Part shown: in pieces, positions 47,540 to 58,948 of the stretch | Layout of the letters: the number at the start of each line of letters is the position of its first letter | Position numbering within the stretch: position 1 is the stretch's first letter | NCBI GenBank assembly: GCA_010015655.1 | Contig: ML976728.1 | Coordinates: 329,419 to 393,418, forward strand | DNA length: 64,000 nucleotides | Direction: 5' to 3' | Source of the DNA: Bimuria novae-zelandiae CBS 107.79 | Lineage: Eukaryota; Ascomycota; Dothideomycetes; Pleosporales; Didymosphaeriaceae | Notes under the pieces: model-generated | Seen by the model: only the letters and a program-made list of their open reading frames with translations | What the model was told of the DNA's origin: nothing | Database searches by the model: none | Position numbers and translations under genes: made by a program

Positions 47540-48480
47540 TTAAGGGAAGCCTTTACGCCAAACCTAATCTCTTTTACAGAGACTGTAAATATACAGAACT
47601 ATAAATCCTGCAGCTTAACCTCTACTTCTACGGAACGAAGAAAGAATAGAATAAAGCTAATAAGACTATTTTTGTAGTATCCTATATAAAAGGACCAGCC
47701 CTTGCATAGATTCGACCGTATCTTAACTAATACCTAGCCAAGGAGAACTCGGAAGGAGATACTATTAACAAAATTATAGAAGACTACAACGAGTTCTGCA
47801 AGAAAGTTAAATAGTACTTTAAAGTAGCTAATTAGGAGGCTATTACTAAAAGAGCTATCTAGTAACTTAAGCAAGTCCACTTAGCTACTAAATATAACTC
47901 CGAATTCCGCAGACACGCTAATCAAATCTATTAGAACAAAGTAACTCTTATAACCATGTACTATCAAGGACTTAAGCCTAACCTACGCGAAGAACTACTA
48001 CGTAGCGGAGCAAAGATAGATACACTGGAAGTATTATTAAAGGAAGCTATCAAGATTAATAAGGAATAGTACGAACTAAAACGCGATATACGATAGAACT
48101 AGTTAGGATAATAAGGCTATAGACCACCCTTAAGCCACGACAATTATCGCAATTAATAAACTCCTAGGCTAAGACAAGACAACTACAGACCTTAGCCGAT
48201 GGAAGGAATCTAGTACTATAACCAAATTAATGCAATTAGAAAAGGAACAGGAAAGTCTCTAGGCTATCGCAAGAAGCCTAACTAAAGACGTATCTTAGAT
48301 AGAACCCGACGATAACAGGGGACCAAGACACGCACTTGTTTTACGTGTAGCAAACCAGGCCACATAGCCAGGAACTGCAGATCTAAGAACAAGGTTATTA
48401 GATAGTTAAACGTACTAACCGTCGAGGACGCGGACGCGACTGACAAAGAATAGCAAGTTATTAGTGCTATTAAATAACTT
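47540..48480 (+). pseudogene. G4 gag remnant with intact zinc knuckle
   Basis: A largely readable Gag frame (YIKGPALA, EDYNEFCKKVK, YYQGLKPNLREELLRSGAK) leads to an intact CCHC knuckle, CFTCSKPGHIARNC (48337-48380), for RNA binding. TAA/TAG stops break it. Confidence 0.8.
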
Positions 48481-49299
48481 AATAACTAAGATAGGGACTT
48501 GGAGCGAACGGACTCGCCCGACTCTTAGCTATACAAGGATGTAGAAGAAGGATTAGAGGTAGAGCAAGAGGAACTAAAGAAACGCGCCCCTACACCGCAT
48601 CCAAATACAAGAAGACTTACGGATAAGGAAGGACATAATATATTCTAATTCTTAGATTAATATTAACCACGTGAAACTAATTTTAGATTTATAGTAACTA
48701 AGCTAAATACAATACGCACTAAACTAATTAGCCTAGTAATATAAGAATTTATAGACTATAATTACAAACACCAGGACCTAAAGAAGAAATACCCCGTTAA
48801 GAATCTTAGCTACAAACTAATGTACGACCTAGACCACCGAAATCCTAATTATAGAATCCTTAGATAGAGATTCTGTACCGCCGACGCATGCAATACGCAT
48901 CTTTACGCTAAACAGTGTAGATACTTCCCACGACCGCAGAAATAATACAGATAGGAATAGTTTAATTGCCTAATCGCCAAATGCGACGCGCACCTATAGG
49001 ATAAAAGAGAAGCAAAATACTTCCTATATCTTAGCGAAACCTAGAACCTTACCTATACTATGTTAATTAACAATAAATGCATGTTAAAGATTTAGTAAAC
49101 ATGCCTACACCCAGACTGTGTAACGCATTAATAGGATAAAGCACTCTTTAGATTTAGACCTAGTAACTATTACGGAGAACTAGTGCGCATAGACCAACAA
49201 GAAGGAAGGAGCTACAGTAAAGCAACCTAAATAATGGCACGATACTGCCAACCACAGGATAAGAACGGCAATCTTCAGCCTACTAAGCTATCCACTAAG

Positions 49300-52200
49300 G
49301 AAGTGTCTTTTTTAGACCCAGGCTTAAGCGAGAAGACGCCTTTAAGGAATTAAATACTATAAATAGTTAAGCATTAATTAAGCTACTAATACGGCTTAAT
49401 AGAACATGAATAAAGGCTATGCTGGATTCAGGAGCCTAATAAAGCTACATCTCTTAAAAGGCACTTATTAGAGCGGGACTTTATAAGCGCAAGAAAGAGG
49501 ATGCTTATATTATCTATATCACGAATAAACACCTAATACCAGGCACGCCACGAATTAAGTACGAGGTTAAGACAACACTCAAGATCTATAGACACAGGAA
49601 AACAATTACCCTCGACGTTCTCAAGGAAGCTAGTCACGATGTAATACTAAGACTACCTTAGTTAAGGAAGCATAACCTTATAATTAACTAAGGAAGGAGA
49701 ACGCTATCCTTTAAGCGCTGTAACTATACATTATAAGCAATGCTTACGCATTAGCAAAGTTTAATAGTAAATAAGAGAGCTATTAATAACATAGTCTTGC
49801 AAACAAGATTCAAGATCGAATCACCCTTAGCAGACGCTGGTAGGAACCACCAGGTCACAGAGCGCAAGGCAGTAGACAAGCCAATTCCTATAAAGGAAAG
49901 AGAGCAACGCACAACCTACGGAATCCTTAAACAGTTTATAGAATAGAGCTATCTATTTCGAGAAGAGGAAGGAAAAGCAAACCTACCTAAGCACTAACCT
50001 TAGGATTATAAAATTGACCTAGAAGAAGGGAAGACGCCACCCTTTAGACCACTATACGCGAAATTAGGCAAAGAACTCTAAGAAGAAAAAGAATTTATTA
50101 AGAAGAATTTGGCAAAAGGATACATACGGCTATTAAAGTTACTAGCGGCAAGCCTATTTATATTTATACCTAAGAAGAGCGGCGAATTGCGACCCTGCGT
50201 GGACTATTAAAAACTTAATAATATAACGATTAAGAACTAATACCCGTTACCAAACATTAGAGAACTACGAGACAGGCTAGCACGAGTAAAGATGTTTACC
50301 TCACTAGACCTACGCAATAGATACCACCTTATATAAATTAAGAAAGGTAAAGAATAGAAAATAGTATTTAGATCTAGATACGGACTATTTAAGTACACTA
50401 TTATGCTATTTAGACTTATAAACGCACTGGCTATATTCCAGGCGCTTATTAATAATATCTTATAATACTATCTCGACATCTTTGTTGTTGCATACATGGA
50501 TAACATTCTAATATACTTAGAAAACATAAACGACCACGTGGAACATGTTAAGATGGTACTTAAGGAACTTAATAAGTTATACTTATAACTTAAACCGGAA
50601 AAGTGTAAGTTCTTTTAAACAGAACTTAAATTCCTTAAACATATTATTAACACTAAAGGAATTAAGGTGAGCCTAGACAAAATTAAATATGTCAAAGACT
50701 AGCCACGACTACAATTAGCCAAGAATATCTAGGAATTCTTAAGATTCTATAGATTTAATCGACAATTTATTAAGGATTACGCAAGGATCACAATACCGCT
50801 TATAAACCCTACTAAGGACGTACCCTTTAAATAGACAATAGAATGCGAAGAAGCATTCTAGGCACTACGGCAAGCATGTATTAGTCCACCAGTACTAATG
50901 CACTTCTAAGACAATAAACCACTAAGGATCGAAACGAACGCAAGCGACTTAGCACTAGGAGCATGTGTAAAGCAAGAAAAGGATAGGCATTAGCATCTAA
51001 TCGCCTACTACTCATGCAAACTCAACGACGCGGAATCACGATACAACATACACGACAAAGAACTATACGCAATTATTAGAGCATTAAAGTATTAGAGGAT
51101 CTACGTATATAGTTACTTAGATCTTATAATCTTTATAGACTACAAGAATCTTTTACGATTCACGACAACTAAGGAATTAACACCACGTTAAGCGAGATGG
51201 TTAGAAACAATAGGGCAGTACAAATTTAAGATTATGTACACCCTAGGCAAGGAAAACGGACGAGTAGACGCCCTGAGCAGGCGTAGCGATCTTGTAGGAG
51301 ATAAGATTAAAACCTATTCTGCTATTTTACGGCAAAATAAAGACGGATCCCTTAGACTAACAGCGGAACTTAATTAAATCCTCGTGACAACACGAGAGGT
51401 ACCCGTAAAACAATAGACTAAGATTATCTAATAATACCACGACGACCCTGCGTACGGACACCTAGGAATTAAGAAAATAATAGAACTTATCCAGCGTAAT
51501 TACAGCTTTAAAGGAATTAAAGAAGTAGTAACCCAGTATATCCGCAAATGCGCAGAATGCTAACGAAACAAGTACGCAACACATCTTAAGTACGGCGAGA
51601 TATAAGCGATCCAGATACCAACAGCACTATGGGAAGATATCGCTATAGACTTTATAACAGGACTACCCGGATTAAAGGACCCAGCAACAGGAATAAAGTA
51701 TAATTCTATATTAGTAATTATTTATTAATTTACTAAATACGTAGAACTGCTACCATGCCAGAAGACGACTATAGCTAAAGAACTCGTATTCCTTATCCTA
51801 GACCGCCTTATACGACACTATGGCATACTAAAGACAATTATTAGCAATCGAGACAAGCTCTTTACCTTAAATTACTAGACAACGCTTATGGCACTTATCG
51901 GAACAAAACGGAAGCTATTAATAGCTTATTATCCACAGACGGATGGACAAACAGAACGTACGAATTAGACGATTAAAACGTACCTACGCATCTATTGCAA
52001 CAACCAGAAAAATAACTAGATTTCCCTATTACTTATGGCACAATTGGCATATAATAACAAGATATTAATAGCAACGGGATACACGCTATTCTATGTAAAC
52101 TACAAAAGATATCTATATCTCTTTAATTAAACGTTTCCTACGACTATTAAAACGGAAGAAGCTATTAGTTTGGCGGAAAAAATAAAAAAGACGCACGAAC

Positions 52201-52680
52201 AACTCTAAGAGAATCTTAAAAAAGCTTAATAGCAAGCTATTTCCTACACAAATCGAAAACGAAAAACGGCACCTTAGCTAAAGAAGGGGGATAAAGCATA
52301 TTTACTTACAAAGAATCTTCGAACTTAGAAGAAGAAACACAAGAAATTAGATTATATTAAGGTCGGACCATTTTTCATTTCCAAGCAAATATCACTAGTC
52401 GACTATAGATTAGAACTACCACCAGACGCCAAGATACACCCAGTATTGCATATAGACCAATTGGAACCAGCTAACCTAGAGACACCAGTCGAAACCACCT
52501 TCTATCACTAACTAGAGGAAGAAAACGAATTCGAAGTTAAATAAATACTATAACACACGGATTAGCCACGCACATATCTTATTAAATAGAAGAGATACCT
52601 ATATAGCGAGAATATATAGGAACCTAAGGAAAACTTAGTAAACTGTAAATAATTACTCTACTAATACTACAGGAATATAC
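49300..52680 (+). pseudogene. G4 pol remnant: protease, RT, RNase H, integrase
   Basis: The protease motif AMLDSGA near 49407 keeps its catalytic Asp. RT runs about 50090-50700 with FIPKKSGELRPCVDY, MFTSLDLRNRYHLI and VAYMDNILIY, where the second Asp of the YMDD box is Asn. RNase H is at about 50870-51280 (LRIETNASDLALGA, with the first catalytic Asp changed to Asn; DALSRR). The integrase has a zinc-finger remnant near 51440-51560, then WEDIAIDFITGLPG and YYPQTDGQTERTN with the catalytic Glu retained. Internal stops are mostly TAG/TAA. Confidence 0.85.
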
Positions 52681-53214
52681 CTAAGAGCCGCTCGCGGTTG
52701 TAGGCAAAGTACCAGAGTAATTATCTAATAACCCTAGTGTTGACTACATTAGAGAAGAGAAGCTAATAGTGGCCGCTACGATAGGATAGTCCTCTAACGT
52801 AGCCTCTGCTTCTAACTCTCTAGTAGTATCTATTTTAGACATAAGGCATTGCGCCTTCTTCTTAGCACGCTTTTTAGCCTGCTGTAATATTTTCTTATTT
52901 CGTAAAAGTTAGATTAACACTTTTACTAACAATTTCTTATCTATATCTACCTTCTTTTTATACTTATCACGAGTCTTGTCTAACGATACCTACGATAAGT
53001 TTACGCAAGGCTTTTACGCATAAATACACTCGGAACACTTTAGATAGGCGTTAGGATTAGATAACGGCATAATAATACACTTAAAGCTAAAAAGTAAGTA
53101 ATAATTACAAGAAATAGGATAGATAACACTATTATAGCGAGTTTTAATGCTAAGACGGATAGCGCGGGCTTTAGCGGAAGACATTATAGTAAAGCGCACT
53201 AAAAAGCGGGGCAA
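52681..53214 (-). pseudogene. G4 antisense accessory ORF with Cys motif and coiled coil
   Basis: On the strand opposite to G4, directly before the 3' LTR, a frame of about 178 codons runs from ATG 53214 to TAG at 52681-52683 with four or five internal stops, all TAA/TAG. The first 66 codons are fully open. The product has a C-x2-C-x5-C arrangement (YLKCSECIYA, stop, KPCVNLS) and then a Lys-rich, heptad-like region (SLDKTRDKYKKKVD, KILQQAKKRAKKKAQCL). It overlaps the 3' end of pol tail to tail. From memory, similar Cys plus coiled-coil proteins are common in fungal proteomes, usually unnamed. The function is unknown. Confidence 0.7.
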
Positions 53215-53282
53215 CTAAACTTTATCTGTTTAGTAAGACAGGTTATATAATTTAAGGACGAATCGTTAGAGAGAGGGGATGA

Positions 53283-53758
53283 TGTTAGGATCTGTATTTA
53301 GCATCACCAGGCTAACATTCTGAGACGGCCAAGGTCTTATGGGAGCTAATGGTGGCACAGCAATGGGCAGGTCACGTGACTGCTCGAAGCGCTTGAATCA
53401 AGCAAGTCGAGCATATGCAGAAAGCCAAGGCTGCGCTTAATATGCTCGAAGCGAGCAAGTTGAGTATATGTAGAAAGCTAAGGCTGCGCTTGACATGCTC
53501 GAAGCGAGCAAGTCGAGCATGCTAAGTATATAGGAACATGAGGATGGACTCTTCCACCTTGTGTTTAACCTGTTTATTAATCTATCGTTTGGATTCACTT
53601 AGGCTCTTGTTGATTTAATTATAACGCACCTTACTTTAATACTAACACCCCATTAATAAGCGCGAGCTATTAATACACCCTTTCCCGTTTCGACATCGCT
53701 CCTACTAGAGAACCAACCTTAACCCCATTTCGGACTAGCTACCCGTAGGGACTTAACA
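53283..53758 (+). repeat. G4 3' LTR
   Basis: Same length as the 5' LTR with scattered C/T and G/A differences. The internal repeat block lies at about 53385-53530. Confidence 0.96.
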
Positions 53759-53763
53759 GACTC

Positions 53764-56100
53764 CTCTAGTATAGTAAGCCCCTTATAAAGCTTACTAGTA
53801 AAGGAGTAGAATTTATTTAGGGATAAAAGTAATAGCACGTATTTAACTTTTTAAAAATAGCGTTTTATATAGACCCCGCGCTAGCCTACTTTAACTATAA
53901 ATAAGAATTAGTACTAAAAGTAATCGCCTTTAGCTAGTTAATAGGGAATACTGCTCTTAGTAGAATAATAATAAAATTCTACGCCTAGTGGCTTACTTCT
54001 TAGTAAAGAATAGTCTGGCAGAATATAACTACCCTATTAATAATAAAAAGATACTTATAGTTGTTAAATACGTAGATAAATAGGACTACATATATTAAGT
54101 GGTAAAGCACCTTAGAGTCTACACTAATTCTTAGAACCTTACGTATTTTGCTACTAAATAAAGGTTAGACAAATAATACGTTTAGTAGGCAGACATACTT
54201 AATTATATTAATATAACGTTTATATATAAACTAAGGTTAATAAACTCTAGGATAGACGCAATTTCTTAAAGGGACTAAGATTTACTAAAGGATAATAAAA
54301 ATAATAAATTAAAGTTAAGGCACTGTATACTTTTTAAAAAGATTACTAAAAGAAATAGCTTAAAGTTTTTTATCTCCTAAATACCTACTACTATAGAGGA
54401 ATCTGATTACACTAAAGTAAATACTAACCTAGTACTTACTTACTTAACACGTCCTAAACTACCTATATTAACTATTTAAGGAGGCGATAATCCTACCAAG
54501 TGACGCGAACTAGACTTTAATACTATATAATAAGAGGTAAAATATAATAAAGATAGCGCGTATAGCAAAATAAAGCCCTATGTTAAGAACAGGCTTAGGA
54601 AGTTTAAATCTAGGTAAAAGTTATTTATTAATATGTTAGAATATAGTATAGATAACCAAGGATACTTATGCTACCGGTTTAAATAATAGGTACTAAAATT
54701 AGATTTTTAATAAATAAAGCTAATAATAGCTACGCATAGTTTTCTAGCTTTAAAATACTTAGAATATAAAAATACCTATAAAATCTTTACTTAAGACTAC
54801 TTCTTTTTAGGGATATCTTACTAATTAAAGCAGTATACTAAGAATTATAATATTTATAAAAGAACTAAACTATGGAGAGAAGTAAAACAGGGCCTACTAA
54901 AGCCCTTACTACTATCTAAATAAGGATAGAAGGATATTATAATAGACTTTATTATTACTTTACTTAAGAGTAATAGTTGCATGAATATTATAATAATTAT
55001 TAATAATTAAAGTAAAGACTCTAAGTTTATCTGTCTTTTAAATTTTAATAGACATATAGTAATTATAGTATTTTTTAACACCAAGTAGTAGGCTACTTCT
55101 TTCCTTCTTTTATTATATTAGACCGCGGAGGACAGTTCGTAAGAAGATTTTAGACTATACATTATAAATAAGCAGGTATTAATTAAAGACTATCTATAGT
55201 AAACTACCTAGAGATAGATAAATAAATAGAACGAATAAACTCTATTCGTAATGCCTACCTCTAGGCATATAATAACTAGTAATAAGATTATTAGATTACG
55301 TAGCTTTCTATAGCTTAGATAGCTATTAAAGGGCGAGAAGCTATATTAATAAGAGTTAGCTTATTTTTCTTATCTTATAGCTAGAATATTAAACTAGCTA
55401 AGAATTTTAGGGCACGGAAATTGGCCTTTAAGCTTAAAACTAACGTAAAGGAGGCTACGAAGGTAAGAATAAAAAAGTTTAAAAAAGTTTTTAACTTTAC
55501 CTAAGTAAAAATAATAATAGCCGAATAAGAATAAGAGCGTTTGGCAAACCGTTAATATAAAAATGCTCTATTCTTAAAGAAAGAAGATAAAGTATAGCTA
55601 AAGTATAAAAACTACCTTTAAAACTAATGTCTAAGCAAGAAGCTTAACTAGAAATAAGAAAAGTTTACTATAAAAAAGGTAATAAACTCTTACGTAGTAG
55701 AACTAGATATTCCGCCAAACATGCACCTAAGGTTCTATATAGATAGGCTAAATTTAGCTTTATTAAGCCCTTTTCCTAAATAAATTACTAATAACGCTTA
55801 GCCCGGAGCAATTATTATAGAAGAAGTAAAGGAGAAGTATATTATAATTTAAATATATAAAAAACGCTAGTCCTATAAAGGTAACAGAGTAGAATACCTA
55901 ATATAGTAAGAAAACTACTTTTAAAGAACTTAAGAATTTTATAAAAACCTTAACTAAGTTTCTACGTTATACTATTAGGGGAAGTTCACTAAGCTATATT
56001 AAAATTATAATAAAAAACTTTTAATAGGATTCTATTAAGGCCTAAAAGAGGCTCTATAATGCATACCTTATTAAGTTAAAAAACTTAGCTAAATAAAGGT
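53764..56100 (+). pseudogene. G3 3' half of pol, remnant
   Basis: The frame resumes right after G4 (SSSIVSPLQSLL) in the RNase H region. Integrase remnants continue through about 54900-55300 and a chromodomain-like stretch near 55870-55920 (GNRVEYLI.*ENY) closes it. RIP stops throughout. Confidence 0.7.
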
Positions 56101-56339
56101 ATTAAAGATAAGGGCAGGAATAACATTGTTAGAAAATAAAGTTAAGTATTAGAAAATGAAGTTAAAAAGGAATCCTAAAAAAGTAACTTAAGAAACCTTT
56201 AAAACAGCTAAAAATAATAAGGGATCTAAATAATTTCTATAATAATAAAAGATAATCCTTATAAAAGAAGGGAGCCTTAGAAGTAAACTAAAGTAAAAAA
56301 AAGAAAGGAACTAGGTAAAAAGAGTATTTTTAGCTACTA

Positions 56340-57560
56340 AAGAAATAATAAAACCCCTTTAAATAATATCTTGGTTTACTTCTCTGCCCTCTAATATACT
56401 ATTAAGGTTAGGGAAGCTATTATCTTCCTTACTTAAGTACCTTTTAATTATAATAGCCTAAAGCTACTAGCGTAAGCCCTAGTAGACTTAAGTAGGCATA
56501 TTAGCTTTCGTAAGAATATTATTTATTACCTAAGGACTATCTATTACAATACCCTTATCTACTACCACGAACTTACTAAAGAGCTACATAATATTAGCCT
56601 TAAAGATAGCTTTAGTATCTAAAAGGAACTTATAAAAGGGATCTTGTACTTTTAATAAAATACTTTAAAGTTATTTAGAATAAGTTAGACTAAAGTATAC
56701 TTATTTAGTATAGCTAGTAAGCTTATAGGTAGAGTACTTTTTGTAAGATACTATCTTGCCCGCTGGCACCTACCAATAGACGCGTGTATAAGTAATATAA
56801 TTAATATACTAGTGATTAATTATCGCGCGTAGTAAGATTAGGCCTTAAAAGCTAAGCTTATTAAGTTAGTAAGTGCGCACACCTAGGCTAATAAAGAACT
56901 AAAAAGGAGGTTAAAAGAGTGAAGAGGTAAGTTAGAAAGTAAAAAGAAGTTAAGAAAGCGTAAAAGAAGGTCTAAAACCTACTTTATAAGCTTTAAAAGG
57001 ACTAAACTTCGTAATAAGCTAGCTAAGGAGGATTACGCTGGTGTTAAAAATAGTAATTTTATTTTTAAAAAGCTTAGTCTTAATAAGTTAGTAGCTAAAT
57101 AACTGTAATAAGAATAGGGCTTTCTTTATTTTATTATAAAAATTAATAGCACGCCTTTAACGCTTAAAAGTCCTTATTATATAGCTATTACGCAAAGGGC
57201 TAGCTAGCTTATTTAAATAAAAAAAGAAATTAGATTATAAAGTTAAAGAAGACTAGGCGAAAAGGGAGGCGTTATAGCGTATAAAGTTAAAATAAAAAAA
57301 GAGAGAGTATAAAAAAGTAAGGTTTAGAAGCTAGGGAAAGAGTAATTTTATATATATTATAATAAGTAAACGAACTAGCGCGAATACACTACTATAGTAA
57401 CTACTTATAGTAAGAATATAAAATTAGACACGCGAGAATAGAACTAGTAAGCAATTTATAATAGTAAAAGGATTATAAGTAGATAATAAAATAACCGCGA
57501 AGCTATATAGTAAGATAAGGTATAGAAACTTTTCTTTACCTCTAATAGAGGAAAAGGAGA
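56340..57560 (+). pseudogene. G3 extra sense ORF between pol and 3' LTR
   Basis: A single plus-strand frame of about 400 codons reads from near 56348 (ILVYFSAL) to near 57560 (RGKGDIQ-like end) with many stops, almost all TAA/TAG plus one TGA. Readable text includes LKLLAQALVDLSRHISF-type residues, LRTIYYNTLIYYHELTKE, RYYLARWHLPIDACISNIIN and LVSAHTQANKELKRRL, followed by a very basic, helical second half. It matches none of gag, protease, RT, RNase H or integrase and is unrecognised. The sense orientation and position fit an accessory retroelement gene. Confidence 0.6.
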
Positions 57561-57562
57561 TA

Positions 57563-57723
57563 TATAATAGACTACGCCTAGTTATTACTTTAGATCTTTA
57601 AACCTTAGTTATACGAACCCTAGATATATAAGTTTAATGTCTAAAGCTTAACTTAAGACTCTTTATTAAATTTATAAGTATTCTTCTAGCACCTTTGGCT
57701 CCTTTAGTACCCAGCCGCTTACA
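57563..57723 (+). repeat. G3 3' LTR
   Basis: Starts TATAATAGACTACGCC (TG start changed to TA) and ends CCCAGCCGCTTACA. Length equals that of the left LTR. Confidence 0.9.
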
Positions 57724-57728
57724 ATATA

Positions 57729-58790
57729 CGTAATATAGTTACGTATTAGATTCTTTGCTTAACGCCTATACGCCTTCTTTAATAGTAAGAAACACCCTAT
57801 ATCTAGTAACTACAGGAAGTGTGACAAATATAGAGGTATATAAAGAGTAATAATCTAATTATCTTTATAGTATTACTAGAATTTAAGCGAGTTATAGCTT
57901 TCGTAGCTATTAATAATAAGTAGCTAATATCTACGAATAATACACTCTTTTATATACATGTTAAAGTATTTTAGCTACTATAGACTAAGCTTATTTATTA
58001 TTTAGCTATTTTTAGAGACTATAAAAATTTAGTCGCAAGATAGAGCTTTTCCTAGTACTAGATAAAGAGGTGGTGCTTACTCTAGAAGATAGTAAAAGGT
58101 AGAATTACTTAGCCTATTATATTAACGCCCTAAATAACTATAGTCTACTTTTAATTACCTTACTATACGCTTTTTAGCCTTTCTTAACGCTTAGAGCTTA
58201 TAATAACTACTTTTATTAATATTATGTCTATTATAAAGCTAGTCTTATTAAAGTTATAGGTATCTTTATTTAGAATACTATACTTAGCTTTAGTATTCTC
58301 TATAAGCGAGAACTAGACTTATATAACCTTAGGATTCTTATAAAGGGCTCTCTTATAGCTATATTTTTAATTAAACTTAATTTAAAGCTCTAACTAGTGC
58401 TTTATAAAGTTTATAGCCTAGTTTTAACTAATAGGCTTATAGCGCTACTTAGCTAGTAAAAGTTTTGCTATATCTTTTATAATAATAAGCTAAGGTAGAA
58501 ATCCTCGCACGTCTAGGTTAAGTATATACTAGATAATCACTTACTCCTTTATTAATAGGAGATGTATAAAATTAAGTATATAATTAGGTTAAAAGGTTAC
58601 TTTAGCGCGTATTTATCTTAGTATACTTTTAGTAACACTATAAACTACTATAGTATATAAAATTAAGAGTAGCGCGTTTCCTTTAATAGCTTAAAATATA
58701 AGCTATAATTAGGCCTTTTTTAATTCTAGTAGCTAGTTAGATAGTTAAGATATCGCGTTATACTATAGGTAATAGTACGTTTTAATTGAG
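57729..58790 (-). pseudogene. Pogo family II transposase, N-terminal and DDE part
   Basis: Minus-strand text shows the CENP-B-type HTH segment YILNLDVRGFLP...DIAKLLLAK near 58560-58450 and the first catalytic block DTYNFNKTSFIID near 58230, where Asp has become Asn. Stops are TAA/TAG. It is continuous with 43813-43150 once G3 is removed. Confidence 0.72.
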
Positions 58791-58828
58791 CCTTGGCATT
58801 TCCGGTCACTCGCTTGTGGAGTACGTTA

Positions 58829-58946
58829 TAGCTATTATATAAGTTATATATAGTAGGTATTGTAAAATTATTATAAATAATTATAAGTAAGTAGTACCCT
58901 TAGCAAGTGTAAACTAGGCTTATAATTATAATGTTAAAAAGAGTAT
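58829..58946. other. Short AT-rich spacer between two pogo elements
   Basis: AT-rich DNA of about 120 bp in which no feature is visible. Confidence 0.5.
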
Positions 58947-58948
58947 TA

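Larger units (their letters stand above)
46956..53758 (+). mobile_element. Ty3/gypsy LTR retrotransposon G4 (6803 bp), inserted in G3
   Basis: Both LTRs are 476 bp (46956-47431 and 53283-53758), highly similar, and flanked by a perfect GACTC duplication (46951-46955 and 53759-53763). GAGAGAGGGGATGA precedes the 3' LTR as the polypurine tract. It entered the RT-RNase H linker of G3. Composition is less AT-rich than the elements around it, so it is probably the youngest insertion of this nest. Confidence 0.97.
43814..57723 (+). mobile_element. Ty3/gypsy LTR retrotransposon G3, split by G4
   Basis: LTRs of 161 bp lie at 43814-43974 and 57563-57723 and the target-site duplication is perfect: ATATA at 43809-43813 and 57724-57728. 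The purine tract AGAGGAAAAGGAGATA abuts the right LTR, so it reads left to right. Without G4 it is 7102 bp. It carries gag, pol with an integrase and chromodomain-like end, and an extra frame before the 3' LTR. Confidence 0.93.
43061..58826 (-). mobile_element. Pogo/Fot1-like transposon family II, split by nested gypsy elements
   Basis: Inverted ends ACGTACTCTATAAGCGAGTG at the left and the near-matching reverse complement at the right (ending GAGTACGT), each flanked by TA (43059-43060 and 58827-58828). Removing G3 with its duplicated ATATA (43814-57728) leaves 1851 bp, the expected size. The terminal repeat again contains a repeated AAGCGAGTGACCGG-type unit. The minus-strand transposase starts on the right side and ends on the left. 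Confidence 0.88.

Noticed and set aside
56340..57560. Envelope gene in G3
   Set aside because: No signal peptide or clear transmembrane segment is visible in the readable text; the second half is basic and helical instead.
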